From contig CADCVI010000036.1 in the NCBI GenBank assembly GCA_902806105.1, forward strand, positions 1 to 15,939: a stretch of DNA of 15,939 bases, written 5' to 3'. Source of the stretch: an uncultured Rubrobacteraceae bacterium. GTDB taxonomy: Bacteria > Actinomycetota > Rubrobacteria > Rubrobacterales > Rubrobacteraceae. The notes under the pieces were generated by a model. That model was not told the origin of the DNA. It searched no databases and was given only the letters and a program-made list of their open reading frames with translations. The translations under genes were made by a program, and so were the position numbers. Positions 9,206 through 15,939 of the stretch are shown here, piece after piece. The first letter of the stretch is position 1. Every line of letters begins with the position of its first letter.

Positions 9206-9727
9206 CTAGCTTACATCAGCCAGCTCGCGGAGCGCCCGGTTCTCCTCCCGGATCCTGACGTAGAGCACGGCCGCGTTCAGGAGCGTGAAGGAGAGCGCCG
9301 TCGCCCACGCCCCGAAGATCAGGGGGAACGCCAGGATCTCGACGACGACCACCACATAGTTCGGGTGGCTCACGAACCGGTACGGCCCGCGCCCGACGAT
9401 CCTCGCCCCCGGCACGATGAGTATCTTCGTGTTCCAGTAGGGCCCCAGCGAGAAGATCGCCCAGTACCGCAACGGCTGAACGATAAGGAAAGCCGCCAGC
9501 GCCACGGGCCAGAAAGGCGGCGGCTCCGGGCCGCGGGCCAGCCCCTCCACGAGCGTAGAGACGAGCCAAAGAGAATGCAGCCCGACGATTAGGGGATAGT
9601 GACCCCGCCCACGCTCGACGGCCCCCCGGGCCCGGACCTTCCGCTCGTTCCGGCGTGCCAGCACGAGCTCCAGCAGGCGCTGCACGGAGATGGCGGCAAC
9701 CGCGAGGATCAGCAGGACCGTGCTCAA
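9206..9727 (-). CDS. ICMT-like integral membrane methyltransferase (SrsB/BpsB type)
   Basis: This is probably a SAM-dependent O-methyltransferase of the isoprenylcysteine carboxyl methyltransferase fold. In bacteria such proteins encoded beside type III polyketide synthases methylate phenolic lipids or alkylpyrones. The 173-residue protein has hydrophobic segments at about 1-24, 45-62, 72-95 and 125-158. The hallmark GRGPYRFVSHPNYVVVVVE lies just before the last segment, and the family's C-terminal EENRAL follows it. The TTG start at 9727 is preceded by a GGAG/GGGGG stretch, and no ATG or GTG fits better. It follows the polyketide synthase by 51 bases. The substrate (alkylresorcinol or alkylpyrone hydroxyl) is inferred from gene context. 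Confidence 0.88.
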   Translation of the reverse strand: MSTVLLILAVAAISVQRLLELVLARRNERKVRARGAVERGRGHYPLIVGLHSLWLVSTLVEGLARGPEPPPFWPVALAAFLIVQPLRYWAIFSLGPYWNTKILIVPGARIVGRGPYRFVSHPNYVVVVVEILAFPLIFGAWATALSFTLLNAAVLYVRIREENRALRELADVS

Positions 9728-9778
9728 CGAGCCCCCGCTCCGGACGCACGGGTAACGAGCTGGCGGTTCAAGAACCCC

Positions 9779-10849
9779 TCAGCACTTGAAGAACACGTGC
9801 TCGGCGGAGAAGCCCGGACCCAGCGCGGAGAGGACGCCGTGGTCCCCCGGCGAGACGTCGCCGCTCTCCAGCAGCTTCTCCAGGATGAACAGCACCGTGA
9901 CGGCGGACATGTTTCCCTGGTAGCGGAGGACCTCGCGGGAGAGGGCAAGGCCGCCGGGTTCGAGGCCGAAGACCTCCTCGAAGGCGTCGAGGACCTTGGC
10001 GCCTCCCGGGTGGGTGACGAAGTGCCTGATGTCGTCACGGGCGAGGCCGACGGAATCCAGGGCCTCCTCCAGGTTCTCCGGCATGCGGTTGCGCACGAGG
10101 TCGGGGACGCTGCGGGAGAGCCGGACCTTGAAGCCGGACTCCACGATCTCCCAGCCCATGATGTCCTCGGTGCCGCCCCACGTAACCCCGTAGCTGCCGA
10201 GAAGCTCGGGGCCGGTGGCATCCCGTGCCACCCCGGGTCCCCCGAGCACGATCGCCCCCGCACCATCGGCGAAGAGGGCTGTCGAGATCAGGCCAGCCTT
10301 CGAGCGGTCGCCCTTCTGGAAGGTCAGGCCGCACAGCTCGACGGCGACGAAGAGGACCGCCTTGTCCGGGTAGAGGCGGGCGTGGTCGGCGGCCACGGAG
10401 AGCCCGCTCGCCCCGGCCGCGCACCCGAGGCCCCAGACGGGGACCCTACGCGTGTTCTCGGAGAGGCCGAGACGAGGCAAAAGCTGCGAGTCTATGGACG
10501 GCGTCGAGAGGCCGGTCGTCGAGACGAAGAAGATAGCGCCTACGTCACTCGGCTCCACCCCTGCCCGGTCCAGCGCCCGGCGGGACGCCTTCTCGGTCAG
10601 GTCGAGGGCGTTCTCGACGTACAGGGCGTTTTTCTCGGGGAAGGTGTGGTCGTCGTAGAACCACTCGGGCGGGACGCAGAAGTTGCGGGCCTCTATGTCC
10701 ACGTTGTCGAAGACCGGCAGCAGTCGCTCGACGTCCCGGTAGACCCCCGAGAACATCGCGCGCGCGAAGTCCTTGGCCGTCTCCTGGGCGATGCGGTGAC
10801 GCGGCAGGGAGGTCGCCACGGACATTACGCGCGGGTTCTCGACCCTCAT
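9779..10849 (-). CDS. Type III polyketide synthase (alkylresorcinol/alkylpyrone synthase family)
   Basis: This homodimeric chalcone-synthase-fold enzyme condenses an acyl starter, likely a fatty acyl chain in this context, with malonyl-type extenders and cyclises the product. In the 356-residue protein the catalytic triad is intact: Cys143 in [11 protein letters not shown], His280 in FVTHPGGAK and Asn313 in YQGNMSAV. Other landmarks are [11 protein letters not shown] (110-120), GLTF (174-177) and the C-terminal [10 protein letters not shown] (341-350), normally GFGPG in plants. I chose the ATG at 10849 because it overlaps the nitroreductase stop as ATGA, with GAGAGGAG upstream. The frame reaches 10909, but that would add a basic, unconserved extension. 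Flanking nitroreductase, monooxygenase and methyltransferase genes make this an srs-type phenolic-lipid locus. Product chain length and ring type cannot be read. Confidence 0.95.
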   Translation of the reverse strand: MRVENPRVMSVATSLPRHRIAQETAKDFARAMFSGVYRDVERLLPVFDNVDIEARNFCVPPEWFYDDHTFPEKNALYVENALDLTEKASRRALDRAGVEPSDVGAIFFVSTTGLSTPSIDSQLLPRLGLSENTRRVPVWGLGCAAGASGLSVAADHARLYPDKAVLFVAVELCGLTFQKGDRSKAGLISTALFADGAGAIVLGGPGVARDATGPELLGSYGVTWGGTEDIMGWEIVESGFKVRLSRSVPDLVRNRMPENLEEALDSVGLARDDIRHFVTHPGGAKVLDAFEEVFGLEPGGLALSREVLRYQGNMSAVTVLFILEKLLESGDVSPGDHGVLSALGPGFSAEHVFFKC

Positions 10850-11667
10850 CTCCCGTTCTCCTCTCCGTGTACGTTCGTTTCTTCGGGCTCCGGCTCGGGG
10901 GTGGCGCACGAGTTGCGGAAGACGTACTGGGGGAGGCGCTTGCGCTGGGTGCTCGTCCAGTCTATCGCCGGGCGGCGCTTCTCCTCCGGCAGGTAGCCCA
11001 GCCGGTAGATCGCCATAAGCTCCAGATCGTCGGGGACCTCGAGGAGTTTCTGGATCCTCCGCCAGCTCTCCGGGACCTCCATCGGGAACGAGACGAACTG
11101 GATGCCCATCCCGAGCTCGGTGGTCATAAGCCAGATGTTCTCGATCGCGGCCCCCATCCCGAAGATGGAGTAGAACCCCGAGAGCTCACCCGGCCGGTAC
11201 TCCGCCTTGTCCAGCAGGACGGCGAGCAGGAGCGGAGATCCGGCGACGAGCTTGCGGTTGTCCTCACCTAAGGTCCTCGGCACCCCGAGGCGGTTCATCA
11301 GGGCCTGGGCGGTCGGCGAGAAGACCTGCCGGGTGAAGGGCCTCAGGACGCTCGGAAGCTGGTCGAAGAAGATGCCGTCGCGCTTCTCCTCCATCTCCTT
11401 CTTCGAGAATCGGAAGTACGGGCGGTAGCGCTTGAAGAACGTCCCGTCCCGGAAGACCTGCGTCATGCTCTCGCCGCTCTCCCTGGCCAGCGCCTCGATC
11501 TTCTGCCGGTCGTCCACGAGCACGAAGCGCCAGGGCTGGCTGTTCAGGTGGGAAGGGGCCATCGCCGCGACCTCGACGAGCATGCGCTGGTGCTCGGGGC
11601 TGACCGGGTTCGGGAGGAAGGGTCCGTTGGTGGTCCTGCGCCGCCGGAGGGCCTCGTAGAGTTCCAT
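10846..11667 (-). CDS. Nitroreductase-family FMN oxidoreductase
   Basis: This is an FMN-dependent oxidoreductase of unknown substrate. The 273 residues begin [13 protein letters not shown], the conserved basic FMN-phosphate helix. They continue with [17 protein letters not shown] (37-53) and the later [17 protein letters not shown] (172-188) and [11 protein letters not shown] (215-225). Compared with about 200-residue relatives there is an inserted basic/aromatic segment around 70-135 and a C-terminal tail of about 40 residues rich in Pro and Glu. The ATG has a GGGGG run five bases upstream. The open frame continues to 12966, but that part is the shadow of the monooxygenase gene. A TATACT box lies 60 bases upstream. 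Operon position suggests reduction or dehydrogenation of the polyketide product, which is inference. Confidence 0.88.
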   Translation of the reverse strand: MELYEALRRRRTTNGPFLPNPVSPEHQRMLVEVAAMAPSHLNSQPWRFVLVDDRQKIEALARESGESMTQVFRDGTFFKRYRPYFRFSKKEMEEKRDGIFFDQLPSVLRPFTRQVFSPTAQALMNRLGVPRTLGEDNRKLVAGSPLLLAVLLDKAEYRPGELSGFYSIFGMGAAIENIWLMTTELGMGIQFVSFPMEVPESWRRIQKLLEVPDDLELMAIYRLGYLPEEKRRPAIDWTSTQRKRLPQYVFRNSCATPEPEPEETNVHGEENGR

Positions 11668-11687
11668 ACCTACCCCCTCTCCACGAG

Positions 11688-11705
11688 CGCGGGCTCCGCG
11701 GGCTC
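11688..11705. repeat. Tandem 9-base duplication in nitroreductase leader
   Basis: CGCGGGCTC is repeated twice head to tail. On the minus-strand transcript it allows a small hairpin (GAGC/GCUC outside, GCGG/CCGC inside) between the putative promoter and the Shine-Dalgarno of the nitroreductase gene. It may be incidental in GC-rich DNA. Confidence 0.5.
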
Positions 11706-11725
11706 TCGCAATAAAATCATCTTTC

Positions 11726-11747
11726 GAGTATACAACAGGGTTTTCGC
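11726..11747 (-). promoter_or_regulatory. Putative internal promoter before nitroreductase, same motif as at proS
   Basis: TATACT (11727-11732) lies six bases after GCGAAAACC (11739-11747), which directly abuts the monooxygenase stop codon. No -35 is seen at 16-18 bases. Both elements and their spacing are identical to the site upstream of proS. The predicted leader is about 53 bases. Confidence 0.45.
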
Positions 11748-13031
11748 TCACCGGCTTCTCACCTTCGTGCCCCGGACGCGCACGGGCCACGCGCCGAAGG
11801 CGATCAGGCGGGCGGGCATGTCGCGCAGCACGGGGACTCGCAGCGCCAGCCTCAAGGATCGCGGCAGCCGGAAGGGCTCGTCCGGCTCGGGGTCGAGGGC
11901 GTTGGCGACGACCCAGCGCTGCGCCAGCTCCTGGGCGAGCTGGACGATGAGGACCGCGGGAGACCGCCGCCGCTGCACCGAGCGCAGGTGCCCGGTGGCG
12001 AGCCGTCCCTCGCGGAGCGGCCCCGAGATCACGTTCGCCGCCTCGACCGCGTCCTGGATGGCGAGGTTGATCCCGATGCCGCCGACGGGCGAGATGACGT
12101 GCGCGGCATCCCCGATCATCAGGAGCCCCGGCGCGTACCACTTCTTGAGCCGGTCGGACTCGACGGAGAGCAGCGAGACTTGCCTCCAGTCCCCTATCCC
12201 CCACACCCTCCCCGAGAGCTCGGGCGCAAGCTCCGAGACGGCCCTCCTGAACGCCTCGATCCCCGAATCCTTGAGCCGCGCAAAGTGCCCCTTCGGGATG
12301 ATGTAGCCGACCTGCCAGTGGTCGAAGTGGTCCATGAGGACGAGCAGCCCGCCGCGGCCGCAGCGGAAGATCGCGCCGGCCTCCTCGGGGTCGCCGTCCT
12401 CGCGGGGCACGTTGAACCAGACCACGTCCATCGGGGGATCCCCCCCGACCGGATCCAGCCCCGCGAGCTTGCGAACCTTCGAGAAGCGCCCGTCCGTCCC
12501 GACGACGAGCTCCGCCCGTACCTCGTGTCTCTCGCCGTCCGGACCATCGTAGAGGATGCCGCGCACGGCCCCGCCCTCCTCCACGAGCTCCCGCACCCGG
12601 GCTCCCATAAGCAGCTTGAAGTTCGGGAACCGCCCGGCCTCCGCCGCGATGAACTCCAGAAACCGGACCTGCGGGAGCATCAGGATGTACGGGTAGCGGG
12701 TCTTGAGGCGCGAGAAGTCCGCGAAGGTCTCCCGCTCGGGCCCAGCCTGCACGACGAACCTCTTTATGAGGGCGTGGCGGAGCCCGGAGATCCCCCCGGC
12801 CAGCCCGAGAGATTCCAATACCTCCATCGCCGCCGGGTTGATGGTGTTCCCCCGAAACTCCCGGTCGAAGTCCCCGTGCGCCTCGAGCAGCGTGACGTCG
12901 ACGCCCCGGCGCGCCAGGAGCAGCGCCAGCATCAGGCCCGCAGGCCCCCCGCCGACGATGCAACAATCCGTTCTTATGGCGCCCCTGTCGCGCGTGACGT
13001 GGTCATGTCTCGGGGACTCTTCGACCTTCAG
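11748..13031 (-). CDS. FAD-dependent aromatic monooxygenase (SrsC-like hydroxylase), probable CTG start
   Basis: This group A flavoprotein hydroxylase probably adds a ring hydroxyl to the polyketide, as SrsC does in Streptomyces. The reading gives 427 residues with the FAD fingerprint [12 protein letters not shown] (23-34), the middle motif [16 protein letters not shown] (176-191), and [21 protein letters not shown] (307-327, core GDAAH) for the FAD ribityl site. The first ATG (12932) would delete the fingerprint, so the true start must be upstream. Between the upstream in-frame stop and the fingerprint there is no ATG, GTG or TTG. A CTG at 13029-13031 has GAGAGG eight bases before it and is my choice. 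A one-base indel in the sequence is the alternative explanation. It is the first tailoring gene of the operon. Confidence 0.85.
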   Translation of the reverse strand: MKVEESPRHDHVTRDRGAIRTDCCIVGGGPAGLMLALLLARRGVDVTLLEAHGDFDREFRGNTINPAAMEVLESLGLAGGISGLRHALIKRFVVQAGPERETFADFSRLKTRYPYILMLPQVRFLEFIAAEAGRFPNFKLLMGARVRELVEEGGAVRGILYDGPDGERHEVRAELVVGTDGRFSKVRKLAGLDPVGGDPPMDVVWFNVPREDGDPEEAGAIFRCGRGGLLVLMDHFDHWQVGYIIPKGHFARLKDSGIEAFRRAVSELAPELSGRVWGIGDWRQVSLLSVESDRLKKWYAPGLLMIGDAAHVISPVGGIGINLAIQDAVEAANVISGPLREGRLATGHLRSVQRRRSPAVLIVQLAQELAQRWVVANALDPEPDEPFRLPRSLRLALRVPVLRDMPARLIAFGAWPVRVRGTKVRSR

Positions 13032-13127
13032 CGGTGCCGCCTCTCAGGAGAACTACACGACAGGTTGAACTTACCCCGCGCGCGAGCCGCGCAAGGTCAA
13101 CGGGCTCACAGAAGCGGAGCCACTTTC

Positions 13128-13436
13128 CTACACACTTTGGGCCAATCCCGCCGCGTAGAGGACGAGCGCCGTGCAGGCGAGGGCCGCGTGGCCCCTGGTG
13201 CCCGCCCGGACGTAGGGCAGGACGGCGAACAGCCCGAGGACGGGGAGCAGCGTCCAGCCGTAGGGGGCGCCCTGGTAGAAGGCGGCAGCGACGGCAGCGG
13301 CGGCCGAGACGAAGACCGCGAAGAAGAGGGCGTGGTGCAGCCAGCGAAACGGCTTCGAATCGACGACGCCAAACTGGACCAGCACCCCGAGGGCGAAGTT
13401 GGCCAGAAAGAGCAGCGTGGAGACGAGCAGGATCAC
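13128..13436 (-). CDS. Small four-helix membrane protein, function unknown
   Basis: I do not recognise a family. The 102-residue protein is almost entirely hydrophobic, with likely membrane segments at 1-25, 32-55, 61-76 and 84-99 and short connecting loops. The first loop carries DSKPFRWLHH and the last YVRAGTRGH. The arrangement resembles small integral membrane proteins without a catalytic site. The GTG start has no Shine-Dalgarno, but a TACAAT box ends six bases before it, as expected for a leaderless actinobacterial transcript. It lies 79 bases after the EVE-NERD gene and 96 bases before the inferred monooxygenase start, so it could be the first gene of the lipid operon or an independent unit. 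The coding call rests on the clean alternating hydrophobic pattern. Confidence 0.7.
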   Translation of the reverse strand: MILLVSTLLFLANFALGVLVQFGVVDSKPFRWLHHALFFAVFVSAAAAVAAAFYQGAPYGWTLLPVLGLFAVLPYVRAGTRGHAALACTALVLYAAGLAQSV

Positions 13437-13442
13437 CCCCGC

Positions 13443-13448
13443 ATTGTA
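13443..13448 (-). promoter_or_regulatory. -10 box for a probable leaderless transcript
   Basis: TACAAT matches five of six bases of the -10 consensus and ends six bases before the GTG of the membrane protein, which would place the first transcribed base at or next to the start codon. No convincing -35 is present. Confidence 0.4.
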
Positions 13449-13514
13449 TTCCGGCGACCCGCGACCCGGAAGTGAAGCCGCCGCCGGATACCCGAGCCCG
13501 GAGAAGGACCGCCC

Positions 13515-14705
13515 CTATGCCAGCCGGGGCGCGGCCGAGGGGTGGCAGCCCGTGGCGGAACTCAGCCTAGCCACCGCCGCCTTCACGGCTGCCGGGTCGT
13601 GGCGGCTACCCGACCCAAGGATCTCCCCGCTCATCCACTTCAGCGGCAGGACGCGCACGCCCCGCGCCGTGATCCTGCCCTCCACGAAGGCGTCGGTAAA
13701 CAGCAGCAGCGGCGCGACCTCGGCTCCTACGATCTCGCGCAGCCCGTAGCACCCGCTCCACGCCTGCTTGACGAAGTCTTTCTCGAAGGGCCGTCCGTTT
13801 CTGAGGAGCGTTCCGCCGCGGATCGTGACGTGTCCGGCGTGGCTCTTCGTCTCGATGGCGAAGAAGCCGCCCTCGCCGAGCACGACGTGGTCCACGTTGC
13901 CGACACTCGGGAGCTGGACGTCGTGGAAGATGTAGAAACCGTGGGCGCGCAGGCCCTCGAGCTCCTCCCCCACCCTCTCCTCGGCCCTGCCGCCCCTGAG
14001 CCAGGTCTGCTCCGCCGTCCGCGCCCTGTCTCGGGAGAACTTTCTCGCCCTCTCGATCCCGAAGAGAGAAGCCCCCATCTCAGCCACGGTCCACAACGCT
14101 ACCTGCTTGCGGCCCTGCGACATCGCGTGCTGCCCCGCCGCTCTCTTCTCGCGCTCCCGACCCTCCGTTGCCGGTTCGACGGATGCCGGGGCCCGGGGCT
14201 CGGGAGCGCGAGAAGGCGTGGACCGCGGCACGGCCCCGTCGGCCTCCGGGCGGGCTGGCGCAACGGGATAGGATTCTTCCGTTTCCGCCTGCTCCACCCA
14301 CCCGCCCGCGCGGCCGAGCACGTCCTCGAAGCCGGTTTCGGGGATGGCCAGGAAGCCGCCCGTGAGGGCGTAGCGGTGGAAGCCGAGGATGGGGTGGTTC
14401 CCGTCTCCGGAGAACTTGTACGGGATCGCCCTGGGGAAAGGCTGGACGTCCGTTACGGAGAGGGCCATCGACGGCGGCTTCTTCGAGGACCACTCCGGCG
14501 CCACGACGGGGGGCTGGGCGGGCGCCGAAACCCTTGCCCGGGCCACGAAGCCTTCTCCGGCGACGTAGAAAAGGACGCCGTCCCCGGGATGCGCCCTCCG
14601 GATCGGGGTCCGGTTCGAGGAGACGCAGAAGGTATTCGTGCGCCTCGTAATCTCGTGGTTCTCGCGTGCATGGTCACCGACGAAAGCCATCACCCAGTGG
14701 TCCAT
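13515..14705 (-). CDS. EVE-like domain fused to NERD nuclease-related domain
   Basis: This is a 396-residue two-domain protein. Residues 3-135 resemble the EVE/PUA-like fold, whose members bind modified bases: HWVMAFVGDH at the start, then AHPGDGVLFYVAGEGFVARARV (38-59, key GDGVLFYVAGEGFV), PRAIPYKF (91-98) and ALTGGFLAI (113-121). Residues 140-195 are a Pro/Ala/Glu linker. Residues 238-330 are a NERD domain with GGRAEERVGEEL (238-249), GNVDHVVLGEGGFFAIETKSH (269-289, key residues Asp272, Glu285, Lys287). This matches the D-ExK pattern of PD-(D/E)XK nucleases. The ATG at 14705 is preferred over the GTG at 14735 because GAGGAGG lies six bases upstream. No methyltransferase or helicase is adjacent. 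A role in cleaving modified foreign DNA is inference. Confidence 0.8.
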   Translation of the reverse strand: MDHWVMAFVGDHARENHEITRRTNTFCVSSNRTPIRRAHPGDGVLFYVAGEGFVARARVSAPAQPPVVAPEWSSKKPPSMALSVTDVQPFPRAIPYKFSGDGNHPILGFHRYALTGGFLAIPETGFEDVLGRAGGWVEQAETEESYPVAPARPEADGAVPRSTPSRAPEPRAPASVEPATEGREREKRAAGQHAMSQGRKQVALWTVAEMGASLFGIERARKFSRDRARTAEQTWLRGGRAEERVGEELEGLRAHGFYIFHDVQLPSVGNVDHVVLGEGGFFAIETKSHAGHVTIRGGTLLRNGRPFEKDFVKQAWSGCYGLREIVGAEVAPLLLFTDAFVEGRITARGVRVLPLKWMSGEILGSGSRHDPAAVKAAVARLSSATGCHPSAAPRLA

Positions 14706-14762
14706 CGTGTCCCTCCTCGCCTCGCTGCCCTCCACGGTTATCGGGCGGGGGGGCCGCGGGCT

Positions 14763-14791
14763 TTAGCATAGCGACGGGGAGGGGGTGCTAA
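14763..14791. promoter_or_regulatory. Inverted repeat in the divergent intergenic region
   Basis: TTAGCA (14763-14768) and TGCTAA (14786-14791) form 6-base arms with centres about 23 bases apart, close to two helical turns. They lie between the divergent EVE-NERD and fabF genes. The left arm overlaps a possible -10 (TAGCAT) for fabF. It could be an operator or chance; I saw no clear -35 on either strand. Confidence 0.3.
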
Positions 14792-14843
14792 GATGGACCC
14801 TCCTGTAGGAAGAAGCAAGCTTAGAGAAGGTTCGGAGGGCGAG

Positions 14844-15939
14844 ATGGAGAACGGCCACGGGGACCGGGCGGCTTACGTAACCGGGGTAGGGATGGTCAGC
14901 CCCGTGGGTATCGGCCGCGAGGCATTCTGGAGTTCGTTGCTGGCGGGAGAGAGCGGCATGGGGCCCATAACGCTCTTCGACCCGGAAGGCTACGGCGTGA
15001 GGATCGCGGCGGAGTGCAACGACTTCGACCCGAGGGACTTCATGGACCGCAAGGCCGCCCAGCGGACGGACCGCTTCGCCCAGATGGCGCTCGCCTCGGC
15101 GAAGCTGGCCCTGGACGACGCGGGCGCGTGGGGAGCTCTCGAGAACGACCCGGAGCGCGTCGGGCTCGTCATCGGGACCGGCATCGGCGGGGCGATGAGC
15201 ATGGAAGAGACGCAGTGGACCATCGTGAACAAGGGTCCGGCGCGGGTCAACCCGTTCTCGGTCACCAAGATCATGCCGAACTCCGCCGCCGCTCACATAG
15301 GCATCCAGCTCGGCGTCAAGGGGCCCTCGATCGCCAACGCCCTCGCCTGCACCTGCGGCACCGACTCCATCGGCCTCGGCTACGACCTTATCCGCCGCGG
15401 CGACGCCGACGTGGTGATCTGCGGGGCCTCCGAGGCGACGATAACCCCCGTCATCGTCGCGGGCTTTATCGCCATGCGCGCGATGAGCCGCGACAACGAT
15501 AACCCGAAGGAGGCGTGCAGGCCGTACGACGAGGCCCACTCGGGCTTCGTCATCGGCGAGGCGAGCGCGGTCCTGATCCTCGAGAGCGCGGAGTCCGTCG
15601 AGCGCCGGGGGGCGGAGCCCTACTCGAAGATCACGGGTATCGGGCGCACCACCGACGCCTTCAACGTCGCCGACCCCGACCCGAACGGCCGCGGCATCCA
15701 CGCCGCCATGGAGATCGCGCTGAAGAACGCCCGGGTCGAGCACGACAGGGTCGGCTTCATCAGCCCGCACGGGACGGGCACGGTCGCCGGGGACGGCCCC
15801 GAATCCCAGGCGATGCACCGGATCAACCCGAACGCCAGGGTCTCCGCCACGAAATCTACCCTGGGCCACTCCCTTGGGGCGACCGGCGCGGTCGAGGGCG
15901 TGATCTGCGCCCTCGCCGTGAAGGAGAAGACCATCCCCC
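14844..15939 (+). CDS. fabF: Beta-ketoacyl-ACP synthase II (FabF-like), N-terminal 365 residues (runs off right edge)
   Basis: This condensing enzyme extends acyl-ACP with malonyl-ACP in fatty acid synthesis. It is the only plus-strand gene. The ATG start has GGAGG five bases upstream. The visible 365 of probably about 410-420 residues begin YVTGVGMVSPVG (11-22). They contain the catalytic Cys169 in NALACTCGTDSIG, the first active-site His309 in SPHGTGT, and Lys337 and His342 in TKSTLGHSLGATG. Residues GFVIGEAS (234-241) are the usual GFVxGEG-type loop with Ala in place of Gly. The Cys-His-His set identifies a decarboxylating KAS I/II, not KAS III. It could alternatively belong to a specialised lipid or polyketide pathway, since phenolic-lipid genes lie nearby, but nothing in the sequence decides this. 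Confidence 0.92.
   Translation, partial: MENGHGDRAAYVTGVGMVSPVGIGREAFWSSLLAGESGMGPITLFDPEGYGVRIAAECNDFDPRDFMDRKAAQRTDRFAQMALASAKLALDDAGAWGALENDPERVGLVIGTGIGGAMSMEETQWTIVNKGPARVNPFSVTKIMPNSAAAHIGIQLGVKGPSIANALACTCGTDSIGLGYDLIRRGDADVVICGASEATITPVIVAGFIAMRAMSRDNDNPKEACRPYDEAHSGFVIGEASAVLILESAESVERRGAEPYSKITGIGRTTDAFNVADPDPNGRGIHAAMEIALKNARVEHDRVGFISPHGTGTVAGDGPESQAMHRINPNARVSATKSTLGHSLGATGAVEGVICALAVKEKTIP

Noticed and set aside
11668..12966. Apparent 706-residue nitroreductase fusion protein
   Set aside because: The extra N-terminal part is the off-frame shadow of the FAD monooxygenase, which carries the real motifs. The ATG at 11667 begins the conserved nitroreductase helix.
13095..13100. TTGACC as a -35 of a monooxygenase promoter
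   Set aside because: No -10 occurs 16-18 bases downstream; the nearest weak candidate (TAAGTT) is about 21 bases away.
14844..15939. Minus-strand frames opposite fabF (for example 14763-15869)
   Set aside because: The plus strand encodes a clear KAS II with all catalytic residues; the opposite frames are low-complexity shadows.

Overview
The window is GC-rich and densely coded, with GTG, TTG and possibly CTG starts, 4-base GTGA/ATGA gene overlaps, a SAM-I riboswitch and an actinobacterial-style type III polyketide/phenolic-lipid operon. I infer a deep-branching actinomycete, Rubrobacter-like, from general resemblance only. All genes except the last lie on the minus strand, so the text below follows them in transcription order, from high to low coordinates.

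Right edge (14763-15939): a plus-strand beta-ketoacyl-ACP synthase II (fabF-like, truncated by the window) is divergent from a minus-strand gene for an EVE-like PUA-fold domain fused through a low-complexity linker to a NERD nuclease domain. That fusion is the best candidate here for an undescribed system, possibly a modified-DNA-sensing nuclease. A four-helix membrane protein follows, probably read from a leaderless transcript.

Phenolic-lipid operon (9206-13031): FAD monooxygenase, nitroreductase-family protein, type III polyketide synthase, and an ICMT-like membrane methyltransferase. Three of the four match the Streptomyces griseus srsABC logic: the synthase makes an alkylresorcinol or alkylpyrone, then the methyltransferase and hydroxylase tailor it. 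The nitroreductase is an extra component.

Translation genes (5644-9141): serS, then a small Phd/PIN toxin-antitoxin pair with its own consensus promoter overlapping the serS stop codon, then a type-3 (archaeal/eukaryotic-like) prolyl-tRNA synthetase.

Aspartate/methionine operon (1-5493): a sigma-70-type promoter, a complete SAM-I riboswitch with a predicted SD-sequestering expression platform, then metX-metY-lysC-hom-asd (asd cut by the left edge). Junctions are a 12-base gap, two GTGA overlaps and a 1-base gap. Together these enzymes run from aspartate to homocysteine, so one SAM-sensing RNA appears to govern the trunk of the aspartate family as well as methionine synthesis. No tRNA, rRNA, CRISPR array, insertion sequence or phage gene was seen.
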